Part shown: piece by piece, positions 36,593 through 48,627 of the stretch
How the letters are laid out: every line of letters starts with the position of its first letter
How positions within the stretch are numbered: the stretch's first letter is position 1
The notes under the pieces: model-generated
The model's database searches: none
The model's input: the letters and a program-made list of their open reading frames with translations, nothing else
Told to the model about the DNA's origin: nothing
Made by a program: the position numbers and the translations under genes
Assembly (NCBI GenBank): GCA_000499405.2
Contig: HG738138.1
Location: forward strand, 16,283,054 to 16,347,053
From: Onchocerca volvulus
Lineage: Eukaryota > Nematoda > Chromadorea > Rhabditida > Onchocercidae
Length of the DNA stretch: 64,000 bases
Direction: 5' to 3'

Positions 36593-39500
36593 ATAACAAA
36601 TTAACTAATTAACTATGCATCTTATTTATCTCAACGATGATCAGTTTGTATTAAACATTTACAAAGAAATGAAGAGTCAGAACTCTGTTTGCATGTCCGT
36701 TTTTACCATCAAATCTTCATTGATTTTTTTCCCATAAGTTAAATAATCAAGTCCAAAATGCAAAAAAATATATCACAGTAATGATTATTTCATAATTTTT
36801 TAAAATAATTATTAATCATTCCAAAAAAAAAGGGTCAAAGAAAATCTGTCACAGTAGGAATCGTCAAAGTATTGTGAAATTCAAACCCTCACTAATGAAT
36901 ATGAATTTAATATTTCAGCGATCAGTCTAACAATTTGACGAGTGGAAATTTCTCTTTTTCTCTTTCTCTTTCACTCGATAATTTATTTGTCACTATTATA
37001 GAATAATTATTGATTTTATAAAATTTACTGAATTATTTGCCTTCCAGTTGATCCTATCCTTGTTAGTTTTGCTATTATTGTCATTTCAATTTGTATATTT
37101 CACAGTCGAAACTACAATTTAGGTTATAGGCCATTATTCGCTTCATAACTCTCATTCAGTCATTTTAAATGGAAATTAGAATGAATAGAATCTGAATTAA
37201 AAATTTATCAAGTGAAGAAGAGTCATCAGTTTAAATGAGCTGTATTTCTTTATTTATCCTGAATTGTTTCTCTAATTATAATATCCTTCATTCTTTTCTT
37301 CGCATTCGATAATTTTGGTATTAACTTTTAAAGTTATATTATCGAAATCTTCAGAACCCTCTTTTATTTTATAAAGTTGAACTATATAAATGAAATCGAA
37401 AGAGAAATTACAGTATTTCGTTGATATGAATTAGTTTCGAGCTGTAATATTTTTTTCTTTTTTTTTAATAATCATCAATCATTCTAAGAAAAAGGGTCAA
37501 AAAAATTGTCATTACTGCGATTCCCGAGAGTATTATGAAATTCGTACGCATCATTTAATGACCAAGTTTTATCATAGAAAAAATTTCGACAATCGGTAAA
37601 ATAATTTAACAAATGAAAAATCTTTCTTTTGCCCTTTCTCCTTCACTACCTGACAATTTGTTCATCTTGCAGAAAATGAATAATTACTAGCTTCCATTTC
37701 GTAATAAACAACAGTGAATGATTACCTGACTTTTACCACGAGATTTTATCCGAAAAAATTACCTGACAGTTTTGCTATTGTTGTTGTTGTTGTTATTGCT
37801 GTCATTTCGATCAATGTCTTTCATAATTGGATCGTACCTATTTAGGAAATAGGCCTATTATTCGCTTTATAATTCTCATTCAAGCATTTTAAATGGAAAC
37901 CTTAGAATGAATAGAATTTAAATGCAGCAAAGCATTGCAAAATGTCAACATTCATCCTACTACAAATTAGAACGATCTGTCAAATTCATAATCCAAAATA
38001 TTCCAAAAAATAATATTCATCGAAACTTCAATTGTTGACGACAGTAAAACTAATCCTTTAGTTTAAAAAAGGATAAACTTTAAATGGTGAATTAAAATTA
38101 ATTCATTTAATCATTTAAATTAATCCCTCAATACTTTCCTCAATTCTAATTCCTATTTTGTCATTTTTGCATATATCGCATTTGTCAGACATCTAAATTA
38201 ATGCATTTTTCAATGATTATCGTAAAAATTATTCACTGTTTGTCCTATTTGGTTGTTTGGAAGAGAATGAAATTTTGAACTAAATTAAATCAAATGAGTT
38301 TGCACATAGAAAAAAAAAAGAACTTCACTTAAAATCGTCATAGTAAACTGATTGAGATCAAAAAAAAGAAAAAAAAAAAAGAGAAAAACGGTTATTTATT
38401 TTAATGTGCGCCGCGAAAGTCGCCAACTTCTTTTTCAATTGGCAATCATCACTTCACACTATTCTTTGTGTCCATAATTTTCAACTTTTTTTCGTGATAT
38501 GTTACAACGAACAAAAACGATCATTAATGATCGATCCTCTTCATTTTATCTATATAATCATCCGAGTATACCGCATAGACACACACACTTATCAATAACT
38601 ATTCACTCGGGTATGAACAACTTCTTTTGTTAATTGTTATTTAAGAAATTAATTTTTTATAACACAAATATGAAATATTCGGTAATAAAAGAAAAACTGA
38701 AATGTCATCAGGTTTATTTCATTTTATTTTTAAACTTACAATGCATTAATTATAAATTTAATTGAATAGTCTTCAAGCAGCTGAAATTGTACGTATATTA
38801 TCGGTTGCGGTAAATACGGAGAGATTTGAATTTACAAGTACAAAAGAATATTTATGTAAATATAGTGAGTAGATGTAATGAATGAAAATTGTTATTGATT
38901 GGTAGATACGAATAGAACTATGACAACGTTAATTTTCTTTAAAATACTTTAATTCTTTTAGAAGCTTAAAAGTTATAGGAAAGCCTGAAAAAAAATGTAA
39001 ATATATTTATTCAAGAAAAGCAAAATTAGTTTGTATAATCCGATCAAATTTTGACTTAACCAATTCTCGAACATTTCATCTTTTCCATCTCTGACCTCTT
39101 CAAAATTGTCCCGTCTAACTTAAAAGATATTTTATCATATAAATATTATTCATTCTATAGTCCATAATCGGAACATCCATGTAAGATTAAGAGTAAGGAT
39201 AATTTAATTGATATACTGATTTGTTGCTGATCAAATTTCAATTAATTATGAGGTAATTCCATTAAAGACAAGAAGAAGTAGAGGCTTGAAGATTTCATAA
39301 ATAATCGTTAAACAAAATTCGAAAAGAGGATACAAAATATTAAAATTTGCAGATAACTCGGGAAAGTAAGGATATCCAATAATTAACACCTCTTTTAATA
39401 TTTGCATAATTAATAAAAATTTGAATAGAAGAATGATCTCTTCTGTAGTGTGCTATTCTTGTGAAAATATTGTTGTGGTAAATTGTTGAATTATTAAAGT

Positions 39501-42500
39501 TCATTTATTTATTATCTTCTTTTGTATCTGATTTTAAAGTAATCCGAGAAGTTAATGTTCTTAAAAAACGAAATGAATGCTAAAAGTTGAAAATTGAAAA
39601 AATGATTTAAATCAAATTGCTGAATAATTGAACCATTAAAAAAATTGAGACTTTTTGTCTTCCAATTTACAAAATAAAATAATTGGTACTTCCGAAAAGT
39701 ACCTTGTCCTAAATAAACATCCAATAATTCCTAATAATAGAGATTATTTTTTTTTTGATTCAATACTGATCATTGAAATTTATTCAAAGAATTCTGTATT
39801 TCTGAAATGGAAAGATTTACCGACTTTTGGTGAATTCTCGCTCCATAAAGTCACAAAAACGAAAACGGAATTTTGTGCCTCATGCTTATTAACTTCATTC
39901 TAACATCTGCTATAGTTATTTATTATGAGTAAAATAAAAGTAAGCTTTGAAGTAATCCGATGAAAGGAAGAATAATTTGAAATGCATTGTTCTAAAGAAT
40001 AATTGACCTATGTCTATGTCTCATATACTTTACTTTTAAACAATGAAGTATTCATTGTTTAGAAGAGAGGATCAATAACTGTTAATAAAACCAAACAATT
40101 ATATTCCACAAAGCATAAATTGAATTGTTTTTCTTTTCGTCGCATAAATTACGATCTTTCTTCGATCAGATATCTCTCAAATCGATATTGCTACTAAAAT
40201 GAACGAACAAATACGCCAAGCTTATAGTATTATTTAACTAGCAATTAATGCAATTACTAACTGTTGCTACTAATAATGTTCATCAAATATGGTTGGTTAG
40301 AGAATGGAGATTGCTATTAAGCATATGTTCGAATAAATTTGATCTACTCATTCATAAGTGTCTAAATAAAGAAAGGAAACAGCTTGAGCTAAATAGGATC
40401 ATTTTACCTAAGTAGGAGCAAATGGTATTTAAGTGAATGGCAGTAAGCTTCTTCGATCAATAAAATCAACTAAGCGTCTTAAATGAAATATTCTTACTAT
40501 TAATTAAATTATGATCATATTATAAAAACGGTAATTTCCCGCATATTTTTTATTCGTTATTGTACTTGCATATAATTTTCTGTTAAGTCAAAGCACAACA
40601 GTTATTTCCTGTACCGGCTGAATAAGTTATTTCAATTCTAGTTATGATTTCCTTATTAAACTTGAAATCCCAAAAATTTTGAAAATGGATCATTTATTTT
40701 GAAACGAAAATTACATTATCTGAAAAAAAAATTAGTCTACGGGCATTTTCCATAATTCTTCTAAAAAAATATGCTATGAAACGGAAAAAAAAAACGAATC
40801 AATTTCTTTGTTAAATTATAGATATGTTGTATTACGGCTTTAATTACTGTAAAACATCAGGATAGCATGGAGTTATCTTTTCTATCTGTAACCTTTATTA
40901 CTATATTTACGCAATTTCACTTTCTTAAATTTTATTGGAAGGCAGGCAATCAATTTTTTCCCTATTAAAATACGTTTCTTTGTGTGTCTTTGAAAATAAC
41001 CAAAATTGGTTGCTACCATTCATATAGCAAATTATCAATATTCAGTTGTCACAAACTGTCATCACAAGCCATCCGTCCAATTGATGCCATTTGTTCATTC
41101 ATTCATCAGTGAATTTGTCTGTTGCCAAACCATGTCCGGGTATGGATGAAATTGCTTTATTTGTTTATTCTTTTGGAATAGAAAATAAGATAGATGAATC
41201 ATTCGCTACCGTGACAAAACTCAAATTTAGTCTTTAAAATAGCGATCAAGCAATGTGTCCATTTCCTTCTACGCTGCGAAATATCCATAATTGAAATGAA
41301 GAGGTTAAAGAATGTCATTTATTCAAAATTTAAGATAAGGGAGGAAAAAAATATGAAGACGCAACAAGATTTATCCTTGTTACTAATGCATCGATGACAT
41401 CACTCATAGCATCAAAACAATGGATTCATACAATCCATATTATTAAAATTACAATTATAACCTATTGACACGATGCATTCTTCCATTTCTCAAGCACCGG
41501 ACATTACCATTATTGTCACAAAAAAATGTGTCAAACTCATAAAAATAACAAACAAACCAACAAACAAATGACAGAAAAACATACAGAAAGGTAAATGGAA
41601 GCATGATAAATGGATGGGCTAACAAATAAATGATGGACGAAGAAACATATGCTCCATGGAATACGAAAAAATCTCTATGTTTTTTTATTAGAAAAAGTAA
41701 GTATCCTTTATTTTGAATGAAAATTTTCAGTGGAATATCAAAAATGCTAATCTTCGTAGGGGAGTTAAAATAGCAGATAACGCAAGCAAAGGAAGCACCT
41801 GAAGAATACAGGCACCCGTGGTCAGATTAATAGATATATAAAACAGTGCAGTAAATGAAAAAACAAAATTGAGTAAGCGTATCCGAAAATACTATATCAT
41901 ATCATTACAATTCAATCAATTGGAATCATTATAGGAATAATAGAGAGCTATAGTCAAGTCGGATAATAAAAAAAACAAACAAACAAACAATTACAGTGGT
42001 CAAAAAAATTACAATGATGAAGATAAAATTTTTCAATCGTTTAAATCACTAACATTTGAAATTTTAACCCAGAAGTATAGAAATTTTTTACTTTGACAGA
42101 GGCGAAAAATTCTCAAGGCATAAAAATTTCGAAAAATACTTGAAAATTATTCTAAGTTTATTTCACTTGGTTAAAAATCTCGTGAAACAACAATGAGTCA
42201 ACCAAGAGGCCTCGTTCTTTTTAAATGTTCGAAAGTAAAAGAAACTACATCATGCATTTGCTTCTTAAGCAAAAGCAATTGAATAAAATAATCCTCAAAC
42301 ATTAATGTCTGATAAAGCAAACATAAGATTCGCAGTAAGTAGCTCATTCTTATCAGAGCAAAGATTGACGAAGATACACAAATAATTAGAACAAATGTAA
42401 AAATTTGCTAACAAGTTGAGAAAACACCATTCTGATAATAAGAAAATTACGGTAAAATAGGAACTTTGCTTTGCTGGAATAATTTTCAAAATCCATTTCA

Positions 42501-42509
42501 TATGATCAA
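36593..42509. other. Loop of the inverted structure, left part, no firm gene
   Basis: AT-rich. It contains a pair of diverged direct repeats (36804-37195 and 37466-37919). Frames at 38404-38598, 39512-39724, 39655-39903 and 42295-42501 lack splice or start support. Confidence 0.5.
36804..37919. repeat. Diverged direct repeat, about 400-450-bp copies
   Basis: Copy 1 (36804-37195) and copy 2 (37466-37919) share blocks in the same order: AATCATTC, AGGGTCAAA, GTATT(G/A)TGAAATTC, AGTTTTGCTATT, TTGTC/CTGTC plus ATTTC, GGCC(A/T)ATTATTCGCTT, CTCATTCA, CATTTTAAATGGAAA and AGAATGAATAGAAT. Confidence 0.75.
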
Positions 42510-43350
42510 TTAAACACTACCAGTCAACCTTACGATATCGGTAATGTATTTAATGATGCTGGAAAACTGTAATAAAAGTTCAACAGATTAATTCGACCAT
42601 AATATTCCTTGTTTAGTGGCAATCATTTAAATAAATATTTCAATCCTTCATAATGTAGAGAAAACAAAAATTTTTTATATTTGCTGAGTATATAGAGTAC
42701 CGATATTTAAAATGAGATTCACTATATCAAACTATATAATGATTAACAATTTTTATCGGCTACTATAGTGAATCCTTCTTATTTTCAATTCAAAAACAAC
42801 TTACATGCGAAGAACTACTTTTATCTCGATGTGACTGGATGGTAATGCAAGCTTTCTGAAATTCAATTTCGAATTGATCCGCAAAATATCGGAGCTGTTT
42901 AGCAATTAGGATGCTCAATTCTTCTCGTTCTCCTAAAAAATACAAAAATAAGTGTTAAAAAAAACAGGCAGCAAAAGAAAGATCTGATTGAAAAAACGGT
43001 TTATGCTCCAGCAGATAAATGAAAAATTGGCTGTTGTAAAATGATATAAGAAAAAGGAAAGCAAAACCATTACACTAACTTTCAGAATAGATATATGTGC
43101 TTATCCCAACCATCTTCTACAGTTGATTAATTGATTATAAAGGATATTTAAAATATAAATAAATAAAAAACAATTTATATCTGCAGATTAAAAAAAATCA
43201 AATAAGACTCGCAATACCTTTGCAATTCTCTTCATCCAGCTCGTTGATGATTTTCCTAGATTTAATTTCATCACTTTCAAAATTTATACCGAAAAACATA
43301 TTTCTTCGAATAACCGATTCATTTTCTTCCATCCAATTCCCTTGCACCAT
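42510..43350 (-). CDS. BH3-only apoptosis activator, EGL-1-like paralogue (gene B)
   Basis: Exons 43362..43218 (ATG at 43350), 42932..42805 and 42566..42510 encode 105 residues. Splice signals are ATTTTAG, AAG-GTATTG, TATTTTTTAG, CAT-GTAAGT and TTTATTACAG. Phases agree throughout (1, then 0). The BH3 is at residues 54-69, IAKQLRYFADQFEIEF: I54, L58, F61, A62, D63 and F65 fill the canonical positions. It shares I-A-x-Q-L-R-x-x-A-D-x-F-E with gene A. The preceding intron has the same phase, the BH3 exon has the same length (128 nt), and both last exons contain IIK, so A and B are paralogues. The rest is divergent. A possible extra 5' exon (43746..43630, ATG right after TTCCAG, GC-type donor CAG-GCAAGT) joins in phase and would give 148 residues, but another frame there is also open. 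Expected role: trigger of apoptosis through CED-9. Confidence 0.82.
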
Positions 43351-43565
43351 TCTTATACAACCCTAAAATGTAAATCTAACGAGTGGAACTCATTTGACGA
43401 AATATCGTTATTACAGTAAAAGTGTAACCTCCATCCTCACTAAGGGTACTGCAGAATAGTTGAAATCGATCAAGCAAATAAGATCATGCTGAATGTAACT
43501 CGAACATAATCTGTTATCTTTTCATTTTTGTTTTTAAATAAAATGAAGGCATAGGAAAAAAAGAG

Positions 43566-43784
43566 CTATTTATCGAGTTCCTTTGCAAGAATCAGGATGA
43601 ACCGCAAATGAAATGACCCAAAAACTTGCCTGAATGCAGCATTCGATTTGGTCACCGAGCGATGTAATAGTTTCATATGAGTATGTTGGTAAGACAAGCG
43701 AATAACCCAAATAAGCACAGTCAATAATACCACCAATGCAATGCATCTGGAATTATTTTCTAGCATAAATAATATCATAAACAA
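43566..43784 (-). other. Ambiguous open region upstream of gene B
   Basis: Two frames compete. One (72 codons) has a hydrophobic span CIALVVLLTVLIWVIRL. The other (43746..43630) starts MHCIGGIIDCAYLGY directly after TTCCAG and ends in phase 0 at a GC donor, compatible with gene B. I cannot decide between them. Confidence 0.3.
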
Positions 43785-44090
43785 GAAATATTTGAGAAGA
43801 AAATATGCATGCGTAGGGATAAGATAAACTTTTATCTAAAATATCAAAATATTCTATATGTTACATTCTAAATTTCAAACAAAAGATGAAAAATATAGAG
43901 AAATAACTCAGAGTAAACAAGGCTGTCTGCATGATTCATATATCAATTTCTCGCTTGCGTGTATTTCTTAAGATAGGATCAAGCATTTTCTTATGAACTT
44001 ATTTTTATCAGCCAATTTAGGACAAATTTTTTAAACTGAAATTTGAAGTTACCTTTAAAGCATTAATTTATTTTTACTTTTGCTTTTTAG

Positions 44091-44202
44091 AAACATTTCT
44101 CTCTTTTTTTGTATCGTATCAGCCTGTCTGCTTGCAGTAGTTGCGGTAATTTCCGTCATGAAGTTCATCATCGATTCGGATGACAAGCATGATAAAGGTT
44201 AA
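44091..44202 (+). CDS. Tentative last exon of a membrane protein
   Basis: A strong acceptor (long T-rich tract then TTTTTAG at 44085-44090) opens a frame that reads a single hydrophobic helix, ISLFFCIVSACLLAVVAVIS, followed by a short tail, MKFIIDSDDKHDKG, and TAA. This pattern suits a C-terminal membrane anchor. The upstream exons were not found. It lies divergently from gene B, about 0.7 kb away. Confidence 0.35.
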
Positions 44203-44882
44203 AGCGTTGCAAGACAGTTTGTGAATTCATTTACCAGAACAAAAAAACATTTAATAATGTATAGATCTAAGTGAACTACAATATGTCTATCCTCAAGAAG
44301 CGGAAGTTTTTCTTAAACATTTTAATCCATCAAAAAATCTATATCTGCGTGTTACTTACTTGCATGCGTATGTGTGAGCACGTTTCAGTACATGTTTTAT
44401 GATATATTTGTTAAGTATAAGATACACAACGCATTACAAATAAATGTATTTGTGAATGTATTTATGCGTATATTTGTTGTGTGAACGGTATTTTTGTTAA
44501 GGTTCAAATAATTCCTACCAAACGAATATTATGGTCGTTATCACAGCTATAAATCTGTCAATTATGAGCCACATTTTCATGGCTACCAGCTGTTAGCATT
44601 TACCACATAACAAAAAAGATAAGAGTTAAAAAGAATTTTGAAATGTAATTATGGGAATCATTTTCGATTCTTTCTCTATACCAACCGTTTCTCTTCCTCA
44701 GCTAATGACATTAATGCTCATAAATGACAACTCAAAAATAATGCTTTGGGAGATTATTATAAAACACAGAATAAAAAAACCAAGTATGACGTTTTTGCTA
44801 TAATAGCGTAAAGCAGTGTAATATGGTATTAATTTTTTTGTAATATAGTTTGATATAGCACAAAATACAAGATATGACACAA

Positions 44883-44927
44883 AATATTGCAGTTTCAAAC
44901 AATCATATTGTTTGATACTGCAATATT
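44883..44927. repeat. Near-perfect palindrome, 21-bp arms
   Basis: AATATTGCAGTTTCAAACAAT is followed, after only three bases (CAT), by ATTGTTTGATACTGCAATATT. The arms differ at a single position, so the DNA could extrude a cruciform or its RNA a tight hairpin. Confidence 0.9.
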
Positions 44928-45227
44928 ACAGGATAGAATAGAATATTAAATTATTTAAATATTTCTTATTTTTCTTACTATTTCTAAGAAATTCCTTATT
45001 AACTTAATTCTCATTAATTTTTGATAAAAAAGTTTTATCAATATACTAAAAATTTCTCATTAATTTAATTTTTATCATTTTCATTTCCGTTTTTAACGCG
45101 AAATTTAATAATTTCGAAGATTTCAATTCTAAATAATCATCACTGGCATTATTCATAAATACTTTTTATATTTTGCAAGACTTCCAAATCTCCCTCGCAA
45201 ACATTAATATTCAGAAATTAATTTCCA

Positions 45228-45560
45228 CAAAACAAGAGATCCGGATTGAACGACCCCAAAGACTAATTCACTCGTACAAACACCACGCAAATCGACGAAG
45301 TCAGCAAAAGAAGCAGGCGAGAATGACGGTGGCACGTTTTTTCGCGCAATTTCACGCTCGTATAGATAGTGTAGTGTGAACTCTGCCACGCTATGCAAAC
45401 TGCCCGTCCCGCTCTTGAAGGAAAAAAACTCGGATCCTTAATTATGATATTTTATTACTGCGATGAAATTGTTCGCTATCGACTGATGTTATTGAGGAAC
45501 GTCGGTTTCTACCACTCCCACAAACGCTATTTATTGAGCATTAAATTGTTCTATCTTTCT
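45228..45560. promoter_or_regulatory. CpG- and GC-richer island in the loop
   Basis: A 300-bp patch is much richer in CG dinucleotides than its surroundings (GATCCGG, ACGACC, GACGAAG, GGCGAG, TTTTTTCGCGCAATTTC, GTCGG). Both strands have short open frames (45173-45379 +, 45204-45398 -), but no splice pattern joins them. It may be a promoter or enhancer for gene B or another gene; this is inference from composition only. Confidence 0.3.
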
Positions 45561-48120
45561 TGATCGGCCAAAGTTAAAGTTCAAATCCAGGGGGAAAACA
45601 TGAGCAGCAAAACCACTTGTGTTGAATGATAGCAATCATCTCTTACTTGTATTCAGCAATGATTTTTTCTTTTTTTCACAAACTGATATTTGTTTACAAA
45701 AATAGCAGCTTAATCTCTTCCTTTTCTCTCTGTTCAACCGTTGCAAATACAAATTGTCAGGAATTTAATCTGCTATTGGCATCAAATCAGGAAATTAAAA
45801 TCGAGAAAAAGGCAAGAGTGTTCGGCTTAGTGTTAATTCTGTTTGTTTATCCTGGAATCAATTGATAATTTTTAGAAGCAAATCAAATTTCTAGCCAATT
45901 CTGAAATCTCTGATGTAACTTACTGATGTTAAAAGCTATTTGTCGCATATTTTCCTTTGACTTAATATTTTCGTTAACAAAAATGACGAATATGCTGAGT
46001 GTATTGAAAGGAATTGAAGTAATTTATCAGCAGGTTTCATTATTTAATAACCTAATATTTATATAGTTGGAACTCTCGATATTCCGATAATATTTCAAAA
46101 GAATTTGAAAAACTGTTTCCACCGAAATTGAAAGCCTTGATTGCCTCAGAAAAAGAATAAACATCAATTCTGATGCTTTAAAATCCAATGAGGGAAATCA
46201 AGCTTCTCCCATCAGTCCAATTGCAATACTCTCAGGTAATTTCCCTAATTATTGAAATAATAGGAACATAAAGTCATTCGAGTCGATCGGTCGGTATCTG
46301 AGAAAGCTCTGTCCTCTGTTGTCCTAATCCATCTGTCTACCAATTAACAATTAACTGTCTTCTCTATTCGATGGGATTTCTCCGATAAAGAATGGATTCT
46401 CTCACGCTAAATAATAACAAAAATAGCGGCTTTTCGATTGATTACTTGATTTACCTGAGGTAAAAGCTAATCATTCCATATGTAATTTTTGGTTCACGTA
46501 ATTTGAGCTGCTTCTAAAATTACGAAAAATCATTAGCTGAAATAATCAATTATCTTTTACTTTTGATTGCTTCAAATGACTTTCAAAAATTTAGCACCAT
46601 TATCTTACGTCAAATTTTGATAAACAGTTGTTAGCATTATGAAATATTTGACAAATAACAATTCTCTTTCACATCATTTCGCGCTAATTTCGTTCTCTCA
46701 ATTAGATATTAATGAAATTCCAATATCTCAAATAAAGTTGTCACTTTCAGATGATGTCATTTCAAACTTTTTTACTATGTGAACTTTACGACAATAATTT
46801 CTGAATTAATTCTCTTTTAGCAAAAAAGAAATAAAAATCCGTTTTATTATTCAGAAAGTCATTTGAACGGTCCGGAACAATAGTACATCAACGATACAAG
46901 CGAAACGATCAGTGGTTGAACGATGATAATAACGTCAGCGAGAGATGGCAATTAAATATTTTGAAAATGCACTAAATGGTTAACATTCGGTCATTTTAAT
47001 TGATGACAAACAAAGAAATTGTGTTTTACTAATCCACTAAAAAAACCGATGAGCGCATTCGTTAGTCATCACCATTAATGCATTAGAAAAAAAAAAATTA
47101 AATTTGCATAAAATTGCAACAATTTTTTTTTTTTGATTGGAAAAGAAAGGATTTATTTCGACAAAAAAAAGGACAAAAAGAGAAATTTAAAAAAAATTTT
47201 AGATTTTTTGTCTTGGTTTTCTTACACTGATCGTTGTTTATGAGAAAGAAAAAAAGAACAAAATGTAAATTTATAAAATTGTAAAATTTTTGCTGAAAAA
47301 AAGATTTAAATTGTGAAAAGAGTATATATTAGCATCTAATAATATTTATTGCCAAAGGATATTGATTTCTCAAATTTTCCAGTCTTTTTATCTTTTATTT
47401 TTTTTTTTTTTTTTTTTTTTTACACAATTATGATTTTGCAAGGTTTCTTTAATTAAGCCATAAAATTTATAAAATTGAATGTAATTTTTATTTTCTAATT
47501 TTTCATTTTTTCATTCTATCAAAGTGACAACAGATGTATATAATTCATTATAATGGATATTGTTTTTGTTAACTTGTAAAAACTGAAAAAAAAAATTTCA
47601 TTTTAATTTTTCGCGCTTTCACAAATGCTGTTGTACTAGAAATATTTTTTGAAGAAGTCAAATTTGTTTATTTCTCTTCAAATGCATGCTCAGTTAATAA
47701 ATTTTTATAATAGATTTTGAAATAGTTTTGATCGATGTTATAGCTTTTATTCAAAAATATCAGGTTATTTTATAGCCTATCGCAGTTATATTGAACGAAA
47801 GAGTTGTGAGTGGTACGATATAATTCGTACGTTTTTGTCGTAATTTTATTTGCTTTGAAAAAAAAAAAAAGCCATTAAAAATCACAATCAATTGAATTTG
47901 AGTGAGAAAAAATTTTGAAACTTTAATTTTTTCCTCCTTCATTACTTTTGTAAATAAAATAAGCTAGAAAAAGTGAGCTAAATGTTCGAAAATGATTCAA
48001 TTCGATTTATAGACGATTAAGTTCGGATAAAACAGTTTAATAGATGACCCGATTAAGGAATGAGCATAATTTTGAAATAATTATGCAACTTTTTTAATGA
48101 GTACTTATAATTTAAGAATT
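45561..48120. other. AT-rich loop sequence without a supported gene
   Basis: Contains a T-homopolymer at 47398-47421 and A/T-rich frames only. Confidence 0.5.
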
Positions 48121-48627
48121 CTAAGCTAACTCACTGTAACATGTTAAGACTGAGATGATTATTTTATTGGTGACACTTATGAGCCATTCTGAAATTTCTT
48201 CAAATGAGCATGTAAATTGTTGAAGGTCATCCGAGTGGAGATAGGATGAGGTTCGGGAAGTGTCAAATTGTTATAATTCGATGTAGTGGAAAGGAAAGGA
48301 CTCAATCATGCATGGTTGAATCAATTGTTTCGGTCGTACTTACGGTTTTGTGGTTGATTCTCGGACGCGACCTTATCTGATCTGCTAAATAATAAATTAT
48401 ATGAGATAGAATTCAATATCCCTTAGAATATAACACAATCTACAATTATCTATTCGATAATCGCCTTACTTCAAAAGCTTACTTTACCAACTTGGGTGTT
48501 GCAATACTGTGGCAGGTGTTGCATATAGGACAGTATGTCTCCGCAAATGAGGATTGAATTTCTTGGGATTTTGTCCGGTATAAATCCCGGAAATTTAGAA
48601 ATCTTTCCTTCTCACAAATATTTATTG
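48121..48627 (-). CDS. Tentative cysteine-rich protein, internal and last exons
   Basis: Exon 48627..48483 reads ICEKERFLNFRDLYRTKSQE, then the Cys/His cluster TYCPICNTCHSIATPKL, and ends in phase 2 at a GTAAGC donor. Exon 48384..48344 (41 nt, TTATTTAG acceptor, GTAAGTACG donor) continues in phase as RSDKVASENQPQN. A TTTCAG acceptor at 48189 would give a last exon ending at 48121. The C-x2-C-x2-C-H spacing suggests a metal site, but I do not recognise a family. Several consensus splice sites with matching phases support it; the 5' exons are unknown. Confidence 0.35.

Noticed and set aside
45580..45600. GTTCAAATCC resembling a tRNA B box
   Set aside because: Flanks cannot form a T-arm or acceptor stem; no tRNA cloverleaf.
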